Of a stretch of 14,064 nucleotides of DNA, positions 6,926-13,239 are shown piece by piece. The notes under the pieces are model-generated. The model searched no databases, was not told where the DNA came from, and worked only from the letters and a program-made list of their open reading frames with translations. Position numbers and translations under genes: made by a program. Each line of letters begins with the position of its first letter. Position 1 is the stretch's first letter. The stretch lies in NCBI GenBank assembly GCA_900769525.1, contig CAAGGY010000153.1, forward strand, positions 1 through 14,064. Reading direction: 5' to 3'. Source of the DNA: an uncultured Alistipes sp. Its GTDB lineage: Bacteria; Bacteroidota; Bacteroidia; Bacteroidales; Rikenellaceae.

Positions 6926-8272
6926 ATGAAAAAGCTTCTTACTATTATTGCGATTGCACTCGGAGCTGTATCGTGCTACGCTCCGTTTGGAGAGTTGGAG
7001 AACATCGCCGATGTTCCTGGTGTTGAGCCTGGCAAGGGAAATAGGTATGATAAGTACACGACATATAAGGGGGCACTGCTACCTGACCCCGAATTTTGTG
7101 ACCGAGATAGAATGGTAGAGCTGCTTGAGCTCATCGGCAAGCAAAAGGATGAGATCGACGACACAGCCTTCATCGACCAGCTAACTAAAAAGGTATTCGA
7201 CTGCGTAGACAGATATATGTATATCCACGACCCAGACGAGGCACACGACCGATGGTCAGATGCTGGAGAGTGGGTTGGAGGTCGAATGTACTTCGACCTT
7301 ACGATGTATGACAATGGCGAGTTTGCTTTGCGCCATGATCCCCCTATGACAGGAGAGTCAGTGCAATGGCTCTACGAGGCAGGATACAAAGGCTGGCACT
7401 CTATGGGCGTGTGGGAGTACGACTATGAGAGCAACACACTCTACACCAGCGAGGATAAGAGCTATGCAGCAAAGGTTCTCTACTTCGACGGAGAGTTCGC
7501 AGTATTAGAGGGCTTTGTATATCCTATGTGGCTCTACAACCCAGCCGACTTCGACTACGAACGCACCACACCAATGGAGCTCTACGGCTTTAAGTTCAGC
7601 GACGGCAAGGAGGACTACCTTGATGGCTATGAGCTTACCGCAGAGGAGGCCAGTGCTCTAAAGAAGCAGTGGTACGAGGAGAATATGTTCTTCGAAGGCA
7701 AGGAGTTGCCTCATGAAGGTGCGTGCGAATGCTTTAAGCTATTGAGCAAACAGCAGCCTGAGGAGATTGGCGATGACTATGTAATCAAAGTTATTACAGA
7801 TAGACGCTTAGAGTGTAAAACGAGATACGTCACAACAGACGACAATGATAGATGGGCATACCAAATCTGCGAGGTAGACGAGGTTGTGGGACATGTCACC
7901 TCATTTAGCGACATGGTGGGCAACGTAGATGGCACATACCTCACAAGGGTTACGATAAATCCTTGTAATGACAATTATAAACAGGCGCAAGCAGACAAAT
8001 ACTACGGATGGTACAGAGATGGCCAGTGGAGCTATGATGCTGATAGCAACACACTTACAATGACAATCGAGGGTAATGAGTACAAAGCTACTGTCGTCTA
8101 CTTGGACATAGCTAAAAGTCGCATTATCTTGCGTGGCAAGACAGGATTCCTATACGACGGAGGATACGACGACGAGATTCTCGACTGCACCTACTACGAA
8201 GATGGCATCGACAACTACCTCGATGGATATGTTACATACGATAAACTTGTAGAGTATTTGCAGGGGCTATAA
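6926..8272 (+). CDS. Lipoprotein with two tandem copies of an unknown domain
   Basis: Not recognised by family. The 448-residue product starts with a lipoprotein signal peptide (KK, hydrophobic 4-14, lipobox AVSC with lipidated Cys17), so it should be anchored in an envelope membrane, with the bulk outside the cytoplasm. The mature part is acidic and rich in Asp, Glu, Tyr and Trp. It contains an internal duplication: residues about 61-238 and 266-440 line up, with matched landmarks at DRW (108-110 and 308-310), GVWEYDYESNTL (161-172) against GQWSYDADSNTL (366-377), the strands AAKVLYFDGEFAVLEG (181-196) against KATVVYLDIAKSRIILRG (387-404), and DGKEDYLDGY (226-235) against DGIDNYLDGY (426-435). 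Beta-rich folding is likely. The gene stands alone, with its own promoter (6849) and terminator (8295). Adjacent AAGG before ATG 6926 may serve as ribosome binding site. Function unknown; surface binding of a polymer is only a guess. Confidence 0.88.
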   Translation: MKKLLTIIAIALGAVSCYAPFGELENIADVPGVEPGKGNRYDKYTTYKGALLPDPEFCDRDRMVELLELIGKQKDEIDDTAFIDQLTKKVFDCVDRYMYIHDPDEAHDRWSDAGEWVGGRMYFDLTMYDNGEFALRHDPPMTGESVQWLYEAGYKGWHSMGVWEYDYESNTLYTSEDKSYAAKVLYFDGEFAVLEGFVYPMWLYNPADFDYERTTPMELYGFKFSDGKEDYLDGYELTAEEASALKKQWYEENMFFEGKELPHEGACECFKLLSKQQPEEIGDDYVIKVITDRRLECKTRYVTTDDNDRWAYQICEVDEVVGHVTSFSDMVGNVDGTYLTRVTINPCNDNYKQAQADKYYGWYRDGQWSYDADSNTLTMTIEGNEYKATVVYLDIAKSRIILRGKTGFLYDGGYDDEILDCTYYEDGIDNYLDGYVTYDKLVEYLQGL

Positions 8273-8294
8273 TTCAAGCTGCTAAACTGCTACC

Positions 8295-8331
8295 AAAGAG
8301 GCTACCCCTAAGGATAGCCTCTTTAGTTTTT
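8295..8331 (+). terminator. Rho-independent terminator after lipoprotein gene
   Basis: A perfect 10-bp stem pairs AAAGAGGCTA (8295-8304) with TAGCCTCTTT (8315-8324) around a 10-base loop, followed by AGTTTTTAA. It begins 22 bases after the lipoprotein stop codon. Confidence 0.9.
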
Positions 8332-8431
8332 AACTCGAGTCTCACGACGTTGCAACCATACACATGCAGAAAAAACCTCGGCAAAAAAGCATTTTTTTGC
8401 ATAAAAAGGAACACCGATAACAAATTATTGC

Positions 8432-8439
8432 TATCTTTG
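8432..8439 (+). promoter_or_regulatory. Probable -7 promoter element for asparaginase gene
   Basis: TATCTTTG matches the Bacteroidota -7 consensus TAnnTTTG exactly and lies 40 bases before ATG 8480. No good TTTG is found 20 bases upstream; the nearest (8396-8399) is 32 bases away, inside a hairpin GCAAAAAA/TTTTTTGC (8381-8400). The promoter is therefore supported by one element only. Confidence 0.55.
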
Positions 8440-8479
8440 TAGAGATATATCGGCACTAACGCCGCTATGCCTTCAGTTT

Positions 8480-9517
8480 ATGAAGCGATCTTCTATACTT
8501 ATAATATATACCGGTGGAACCATCGGTATGAAGACAGATGAGCAGACAGGAGCACTCGTACCATTCGACTTTAGTGGTATCTATGAGGAGTTTCCATCGC
8601 TCAAGCGTCTTAAGGTCGATATCGAGGTATTGACCATCAAACCACCTATCGACTCATCTAACGTGGCAACCGAGAACTGGGTCGACATGGCTCGCCTCAT
8701 CCGTGACAACTACAGCCGCTACGATGGCTTTGTAATCTTGCACGGTACCGACACAATGTCATACTCAGCCTCAGCGCTCAGCTTTATGCTTGAGAATCTC
8801 GCTAAGCCTGTGATTTTCACGGGTAGCCAGATTCCTATTGGCATCCTGCGCACCGATGGTCGTGAGAACCTAATCACTGCCATTGAGATTGCCGGTGCAC
8901 GCACTGACGATGGCTCGCCTATGGTGCCAGAGGTGGCGTTATACTTCCAAAACAGACTATTCAGAGGCAACCGCACAACAAAACTTAGTGCCGAGGCACT
9001 CAATGCATTTGCCTCGTTCAACTACCACCCTCTTGCTGACGTAGGCGTTAATATTCAGTACAATACAGCACATATCGCACCATATTCACCCGACTTCTCG
9101 GACGAGTTCCGCATCAGCGAGTCGATGTCGAACGACGTGGTCGTTATCAAGCTATTCCCAAGCATACGCCCTGCAACACTTCGTGCTATGTTGCTCGAGT
9201 GTGGTGCTCGTGGCGTTGTGCTCGAAACCTATGGCGCAGGCAACGCTCCAACATCGGAGTGGTTTGTTGACCTTGTCAAGGAGGCTGTAGAGAGAGGTAT
9301 CGTAGTGGTTAACGTTTCGCAGTGTAAGGATGGTGCTGTGCAGATGCACCTCTACGAGACTGGCTTAGCGCTCCAAGAGGCAGGAGTTGTTTCAGGCCAC
9401 GATATGACTATCGAGGCTGCAGTGACGAAACTTATGTACGTTTTAGGCAAAAATTTGCCATTAGCAGAAACACTCGATTTAATGCGACGTCCTCTGCGAG
9501 GTGAATTTACGTTATAA
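8480..9517 (+). CDS. ansA: Type I L-asparaginase
   Basis: Hydrolyses L-asparagine to aspartate and ammonia. The 345-residue protein starts directly with the catalytic strand IIYTGGTIG (8-16, nucleophile candidates Thr11 and Thr14) and has the second signature HGTDTM (88-93, Thr90 and Asp91). Lys168 in FRGNRTTKLS (161-170) matches the catalytic lysine region. No signal peptide precedes the TGGTIG strand, which together with the FRGNRTTK segment fits the cytoplasmic type I (AnsA) class rather than the periplasmic type II class. ATG 8480 is the natural start. It appears to be a single-gene transcription unit, with a -7 box at 8432; no convincing terminator hairpin with a U-tract follows within the next 40 bases. 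A role in nitrogen and aspartate supply is inferred from the family. Confidence 0.94.
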   Translation: MKRSSILIIYTGGTIGMKTDEQTGALVPFDFSGIYEEFPSLKRLKVDIEVLTIKPPIDSSNVATENWVDMARLIRDNYSRYDGFVILHGTDTMSYSASALSFMLENLAKPVIFTGSQIPIGILRTDGRENLITAIEIAGARTDDGSPMVPEVALYFQNRLFRGNRTTKLSAEALNAFASFNYHPLADVGVNIQYNTAHIAPYSPDFSDEFRISESMSNDVVVIKLFPSIRPATLRAMLLECGARGVVLETYGAGNAPTSEWFVDLVKEAVERGIVVVNVSQCKDGAVQMHLYETGLALQEAGVVSGHDMTIEAAVTKLMYVLGKNLPLAETLDLMRRPLRGEFTL

Positions 9518-9520
9518 AGC

Positions 9521-9552
9521 GTTGCTTTTGTTGAAAATTATTTGTAAATTTC
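9521..9552 (+). promoter_or_regulatory. Possible promoter for exbB leader and operon
   Basis: GTTG (9521-9524) and TAAATTTC (9545-9552) are each one mismatch from the Bacteroidota -33 (TTTG) and -7 (TAnnTTTG) elements, 20 bases apart. The start point would be near 9557, at the 5' side of the structured leader, giving a long untranslated region of about 220 bases before exbB. It begins immediately after the asparaginase stop. A second TTTG at 9704-9707 has no good -7 partner. Confidence 0.4.
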
Positions 9553-9690
9553 GCACTGATAAATCTCGTAAACAAGCGAGAAAAGAGTAATAAAACACTA
9601 CGTTTAATGCGTAAGATGTTGATTGATATGGCTTTTAACTCATGAGATGCTACCCCAATGGGGTGGCCATAGTCGTGTGTTATAGTGAGC
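9553..9690 (+). ncRNA. Putative structured 5' leader or small RNA before exbB
   Basis: By hand this stretch folds into nested helices that do not conflict: a closing stem (9553-9562 with 9680-9690, nine pairs with small bulges), hairpin TCTCG/CGAGA (9564-9568 with 9577-9581), a weak ACAC/GTGT (9595-9598 with 9675-9678), TATGGC/GCCATA (9627-9632 with 9666-9671) and a tight hairpin TACCCC-AAT-GGGGTG (9651-9665, one G-U pair). No open frame fits here and no terminator follows before exbB, so a cis-acting leader is likelier than a separate small RNA. I do not recognise a known riboswitch, tmRNA, SRP or RNase P RNA. Some pairing is expected by chance; confidence is low. Confidence 0.35.
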
Positions 9691-9776
9691 GAAAAACAAC
9701 AACTTTGAATACTTAATGTTAAAAATATAGAGATAACAACTACTAAAAATTACAAATTTTAACTAAACAAATCATT

Positions 9777-10565
9777 ATGAAAAAATTATTTTTGGTTTTG
9801 GCAGCTGCTGCTCTCTCATTCAGCGCTGCTTACGCTCAGGAGGCTGAGCAGGCTCCTGCAAACGATGCTGCACAGACTGAGGTTGTTGCTGAGACAGCAG
9901 CAGTTGAGACTGTTACAGAGGAGCCAGCTGGTGAGCCTATGCACTTTGCCCTCATGAAGAAGTTCCTCGAGGGTGGTTGGGGCTGGATGCTTCCAGTGCT
10001 TGTCTGCTTGGTACTTGGTTTGGCAATCTCTATTGAGCGTATCCTCTACTTGACATTTGCTCAGATCAACACTAAGAAGTTCGTTGCTAAGGTTGAGGAG
10101 TTGCTCAACAAGGAGGGCATCGAGGCTGCTAAGGAGTACTGCCGCAACACACGTGGCCCTATCGCTTCAATCTACTACCAGGGTCTTATGCGTTACGACC
10201 AGGGTCTTGAGGCTGTTGAGAAGGCTGTTGTTTCTTACGGTTCAGTTCAGCAGGGCTTGATGGAGTCAGGTCTCTCTTGGATTAGCTTGTTCATCGCTTT
10301 GTCTCCATCACTCGGATTCATGGGTACCGTTGTTGGTATGATCCAGGCATTTGATGATATCGAGCGTTCTGCAACAATGTCTCCAACTGTCGTAGCTGGT
10401 GGTATCAAGGTCGCTCTTTTGACTACAATCATGGGTCTTATCGCTGCTGTTATTCTCCAGGTATTCTTTAACTACATTCTCTCTAAGATCGAGTCTCAGG
10501 TAGTTAACATGGAGGATACATCTATCACTTTGGTAGATATGCTCACAGCTTACAACAAGCGATAA
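9777..10565 (+). CDS. exbB: ExbB/TolQ/MotA-family proton channel subunit
   Basis: ExbB-type proteins form the pentameric inner-membrane channel that converts proton flow into force for TonB- or TolA-like partners. The 262-residue protein begins with a cleavable signal peptide (1-20, site AYA|QE), as is common in this phylum, then an Ala/Glu/Thr-rich acidic linker (21-55). Membrane helix 1 spans about 70-92; helix 2, with the family signature SPSLGFMGTVVGMI (176-189), about 168-191; and helix 3 about 207-235. A cytoplasmic domain lies between helices 1 and 2. It heads an operon with the coiled-coil membrane protein (32 bases downstream) and two exbD genes. TonB itself is not in the window. TolQ is an alternative name, but the tandem exbD pattern favours a Ton-type system. 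Confidence 0.93.
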   Translation: MKKLFLVLAAAALSFSAAYAQEAEQAPANDAAQTEVVAETAAVETVTEEPAGEPMHFALMKKFLEGGWGWMLPVLVCLVLGLAISIERILYLTFAQINTKKFVAKVEELLNKEGIEAAKEYCRNTRGPIASIYYQGLMRYDQGLEAVEKAVVSYGSVQQGLMESGLSWISLFIALSPSLGFMGTVVGMIQAFDDIERSATMSPTVVAGGIKVALLTTIMGLIAAVILQVFFNYILSKIESQVVNMEDTSITLVDMLTAYNKR

Positions 10566-10597
10566 TTTTAGACCACCACTAATTATTTGACATTAAT

Positions 10598-11932
10598 ATG
10601 AAAAACTTACATAGAATAGTATTCCTCGTCTTCGCACTGATCTCGGTCGGTTTGATGGCATGGGCTATCGTTGTCGGTACATCTGCTCCAGATTCGGATA
10701 AGATTGCTGATATCGTAGGTATGACCTGCCAGTACGATGAGAATGGTGAGGAGAAGAAGGACGAACTTGGTAACACATTGTCGGTAGTTACTACCGCAGA
10801 GGGTATCGAGTCAATGGGTGTAGCAACTATCAATCAGATGCGTAAGTCTGATGCTACTATCTATGGTACTACACTCGAGAAGATCAACAACATAGAGGCT
10901 AAGATCGCTGAGATCGAGCAGCAGCTCGCAAACAACGATGGTAAGGCTTTGAAGGAGGCACAGGCTAAGGTTGCTGAGCTTGAGGCAGTACGTCGTCGCA
11001 CTGCTGAGCAGAATGCAGCTCTTGAGGCAGCTAAGAAGAGCATTGAGGCTATCAACAACCTTCCAAAGACTTTGGAGGAGCTCAAGGCTAAGGTTGTTTG
11101 GACTGCTGAGGCTACAGAGTCAGAGAAGGTAATCGCTTTGGCTGAGGCTGAGTTCAAGGCTATCCAGGAGCAGGTTGCAAAGAGCAACGAGGCTCTCGAG
11201 GCTAAGAAGGGCGAGTTTGAGCCTGCACAGAAGCTCATCGAGGATTTGTGCAAGGTAGCAGGTGTTAAGGTTGCTGAGGTTGACGGTCGTGCTGACTACG
11301 CAGCTACTTACGAGGAGCTCGCAGCAGCTAAGGCTCTCAACGCTGCTCAGAAGCGTGAGCTCGCAGCTGTTAAGGCTATCGTTACTGACTACCAGAAGCT
11401 TCTCAATGACCGCAAGACAGCTCTCGACAACGAGACAGCTTTCGAGTCTAACCTTCCTATGTTGAAGGATGCTATCGCTCAGGCAGAGATCGACCAGCAC
11501 GCAGTTGTTAACTTGGCTAAGGTTATCAGCTACAACATCTACTGGTTGTACTTCTTGATGGTATTCGCAATTGTATTCGTGGTTGTAGGCTTCATCCTCA
11601 ACTTCTTCCAGAACTCTGGTAACATTGTTAAGACTATCGCTTCTGTTGTTGTGGTGGTTGCAGTTGTTGCTGCAGCTTACTTCATCAGCCAGAGCCACGG
11701 TTGGGCTGACGGTACAGTACTCTACGTTACTAACGAGGTTGGCCTCCCAATGTTGGATGCTGCAGGTGAGCCTATCGCATTCGGTCTTGGCAACGATCCT
11801 GAGACTCGCACAGTATTCGGTGCTCAGGAATATATGATTGCTGATATTAGCATTTGGATTACTTACCTTGCATTTATTGGTGCAGCACTTGCTGCAGTAT
11901 TCTCATCAGTACGTGGTATTTTTAAATCGTAG
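10598..11932 (+). CDS. Four-helix membrane protein with large coiled-coil insertion
   Basis: Not a named family. The 444-residue product has helix TM1 (about 6-27), a long hydrophilic stretch (28-312), then TM2 (314-336), TM3 (343-364), a loop with a short extracytoplasmic segment, and TM4 (413-436). Positive charges at MKNLHR, the TM2-TM3 turn and the C-terminal SVRGIFKS put both ends in the cytoplasm, so the 28-312 stretch lies in the periplasm. About 91-300 is almost all helix formers (Ala, Glu, Lys, Leu) with heptad-like spacing. Because TM1 and TM2 flank it, it must fold back on itself; breaks near 153-158 (NNLPK) and 221-235 (AGVKVAEVDG) are possible turns. Related Bacteroidota operons, as I recall, carry a short multi-helix protein at this position, so the coiled coil looks like an insertion. 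It lies between exbB and exbD (3-base gap), implying a part in the motor. Function unknown. Confidence 0.85.
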   Translation: MKNLHRIVFLVFALISVGLMAWAIVVGTSAPDSDKIADIVGMTCQYDENGEEKKDELGNTLSVVTTAEGIESMGVATINQMRKSDATIYGTTLEKINNIEAKIAEIEQQLANNDGKALKEAQAKVAELEAVRRRTAEQNAALEAAKKSIEAINNLPKTLEELKAKVVWTAEATESEKVIALAEAEFKAIQEQVAKSNEALEAKKGEFEPAQKLIEDLCKVAGVKVAEVDGRADYAATYEELAAAKALNAAQKRELAAVKAIVTDYQKLLNDRKTALDNETAFESNLPMLKDAIAQAEIDQHAVVNLAKVISYNIYWLYFLMVFAIVFVVVGFILNFFQNSGNIVKTIASVVVVVAVVAAAYFISQSHGWADGTVLYVTNEVGLPMLDAAGEPIAFGLGNDPETRTVFGAQEYMIADISIWITYLAFIGAALAAVFSSVRGIFKS

Positions 11933-11935
11933 TTT

Positions 11936-12535
11936 ATGGCAAAGTCGAAGAGAAAGGCTGGAGAGATTAACTCCAGTTCAATGGCGGATATCGCGTTCTT
12001 GCTGTTGATATTCTTCTTGGTTACCACTACGATGGATGTCGATTCGGGTATGAAGCGTACGCTTCCTCCGATTGCCGACAATGAGCAGCAACAGGATGAC
12101 GTAGAGCTCAAGGAGCGTAACGTGCTTATGGTTAACGTCTCTAAGGAGGGACGTATCATGGTTGGCACAGAGGAGTATATGCCTGCCGACCTTAACCGCC
12201 GCGGTGATCACTCGCGAATGTCACGTGAGGTCCTCGACTTCCTCGCAGGAGCAGACCGCTCTGAGAAGAAGGCTACCGACATCGAGTTGGGCGTTAGCTG
12301 CGAGATCAGCCAGGGTGTAGTATCACTCAAGGCCGATAACGAGACCAAGTACAATATCTACCTGCAGGTACAGGACGAGCTTACTCACGCCTTCAACGTT
12401 TACCGTGATCTTATCTCGGTACAGGCGTATGGTAAGCCATTTGAAGAGTTGAATGAGATCCAGACCGGAAACATTCGTAAGGCAGTGCCTGTGAAGGTTT
12501 CTGAGGCTGAACCTAACGATCAAACACGTAAGTAA
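11936..12535 (+). CDS. exbD: ExbD/TolR-family motor subunit, first copy
   Basis: ExbD dimers sit inside the ExbB channel; their membrane-embedded aspartate relays protons, and their periplasmic domains touch the energised partner and peptidoglycan. This 199-residue copy has a basic cytoplasmic start (KSKRK), SSSMADIAFLLLIFFLVTTTM (13-33) with the essential Asp18, then a periplasmic domain of about 165 residues, longer than E. coli ExbD. The C-terminal part contains YGKPFEELNEI and an IRKAVPVKVSEAEP stretch typical of the ExbD periplasmic fold. It starts 3 bases after the coiled-coil gene and ends 2 bases before the second exbD, so the genes are surely cotranscribed. Confidence 0.93.
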   Translation: MAKSKRKAGEINSSSMADIAFLLLIFFLVTTTMDVDSGMKRTLPPIADNEQQQDDVELKERNVLMVNVSKEGRIMVGTEEYMPADLNRRGDHSRMSREVLDFLAGADRSEKKATDIELGVSCEISQGVVSLKADNETKYNIYLQVQDELTHAFNVYRDLISVQAYGKPFEELNEIQTGNIRKAVPVKVSEAEPNDQTRK

Positions 12536-12537
12536 GT

Positions 12538-12990
12538 ATGGCAGTAATGGCAAAAAAGGGCAAGAAAGAGGTGCCCGCAATGTCGACCTCGTCGCTTCCT
12601 GACATCGTCTTCATGCTTCTGTTCTTCTTCATGGCGGCAACGACTATGCGAGATACAGATCCATTGGTGACTGTCTCTATGCCCGAGGCACATGAGATTA
12701 CAGAGCTTGATAAGAAGGGTTTGGTGAACATCTGGATTGGTCAGCCTTTGCAGCGTGGCGAGGGTGACGCTCTTAAGATTCAGCTTAACGATGCAATCTG
12801 CGAGGTTTCTGATATCCAGGACCTTGTACACGATGCAAGCTCTAAGAAGGGTATGGCATTGTCGCAGATGCTTATCAACTTGCGCGTCGACAAGACTGCA
12901 ACAGTAGGTAAGCTTACAGACGTTAAGCAGGAGTTGCGTAGAGCAGAGGCTTATAGCATCTCTTACGCAGCAAAAACCCGTGTACATTAA
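12538..12990 (+). CDS. exbD: ExbD/TolR-family motor subunit, second copy
   Basis: A second, shorter ExbD (150 residues) in tandem with the first. Basic start (KKGKK), then TSSLPDIVFMLLFFFMAATTM (17-37) carrying the membrane Asp22, and a compact periplasmic domain. Sequence identity to the first copy is confined mainly to the membrane helix and its flanks, so the two are likely distinct subunits of a mixed motor, as is common for paired exbD genes in Bacteroidota. ATG 12538 is only 2 bases after the previous stop; ATG 12547 (residue 4) is an equally plausible start. A strong terminator follows 17 bases after the stop. Confidence 0.92.
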   Translation: MAVMAKKGKKEVPAMSTSSLPDIVFMLLFFFMAATTMRDTDPLVTVSMPEAHEITELDKKGLVNIWIGQPLQRGEGDALKIQLNDAICEVSDIQDLVHDASSKKGMALSQMLINLRVDKTATVGKLTDVKQELRRAEAYSISYAAKTRVH

Positions 12991-13007
12991 TATTACACTC
13001 TAATACA

Positions 13008-13043
13008 AATCAGGGCGACCCACAAGGTCGCCCTGATTGTTTA
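13008..13043 (+). terminator. Rho-independent terminator of the exbB operon
   Basis: A perfect 13-bp stem pairs AATCAGGGCGACC (13008-13020) with GGTCGCCCTGATT (13026-13038) around a 5-base loop CACAA, followed by GTTTATATATA. The stem is strong although the U-tract is short. It ends the four-gene exbB operon. Confidence 0.88.
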
Positions 13044-13090
13044 TATATACCCGCATAGTATATTATATAAGGAGTAGTCAAGAGACGATA

Positions 13091-13115
13091 TATAGGCTAG
13101 CATAGAAGGCCTATA
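13091..13115. other. Small hairpin in the convergent spacer
   Basis: TATAGGC (13091-13097) can pair with GCCTATA (13109-13115) around an 11-base loop. It lies in the 249-base spacer between two convergent transcription units, which otherwise holds only the two terminators and no gene. No U-tract follows, so it is not an obvious terminator, and it may be chance. Confidence 0.25.
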
Positions 13116-13156
13116 ACCCGCAAAGAGAGTGCATCGTAGGACCACAGAGATACCAC

Positions 13157-13204
13157 ATAAAAAGGCCTGAATGGTAGCACCTAAGTAGATCCCATCCAGG
13201 CCTT
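13157..13204 (-). terminator. Rho-independent terminator of kbl
   Basis: Read on the - strand, AAGGCCTGGATGG (13204-13192) pairs with CCATTCAGGCCTT (13174-13162) around a 17-base loop, followed by a U-tract. One of the 13 pairs is G-U on this strand but would be an A-C mismatch in + strand RNA, so the hairpin is best fitted to - strand transcripts. A smaller hairpin, AGCGTC/GACGCT (13211-13229), lies between it and the kbl stop. Confidence 0.85.
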
Positions 13205-13239
13205 GATTCGAGCGTCAAACAAGGACGCTTTAGCTTAGA

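Noticed and set aside
8381..8400. Hairpin GCAAAAAA/TTTTTTGC before the asparaginase promoter
   Set aside because: It is almost all A-T pairs and no clear U-tract follows on the + strand. It may simply be an A/T-rich upstream element; not enough to call a terminator.
8274..8456. Open frame of 60 codons on the - strand between lipoprotein and asparaginase genes
   Set aside because: It spans a + strand terminator and promoter element, has low-complexity Leu/Phe/Ser content and no recognisable feature; better explained as intergenic sequence.
9649..9667. GC-rich hairpin before exbB as an asparaginase terminator
   Set aside because: The stem is good, but no U-tract follows (GGCCATAGTCG) and it lies over 130 bases from the asparaginase stop; it fits better as part of the structured leader.
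11120..11698. Long open frame of 192 codons on the - strand
   Set aside because: It lies wholly antisense to the coiled-coil membrane protein gene. The regular Ala/Glu/Lys codons of that gene keep the opposite strand free of stops; the translation is Leu/Ser/Asn/Val-rich with no recognisable domain.
12520..12987. Open frame of 155 codons on the - strand
   Set aside because: Antisense shadow of the second exbD gene. The + strand frame has the ExbD membrane motif; the - strand product is Cys/Leu-rich and resembles nothing.
9777..12990. Gliding-motility GldLM-type motor
   Set aside because: The exbB product has three helices with the ExbB/TolQ signature, and both later genes are ExbD-like with a single helix; there is no two-helix GldL or large GldM. 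The GldE-like protein alone does not imply gliding.
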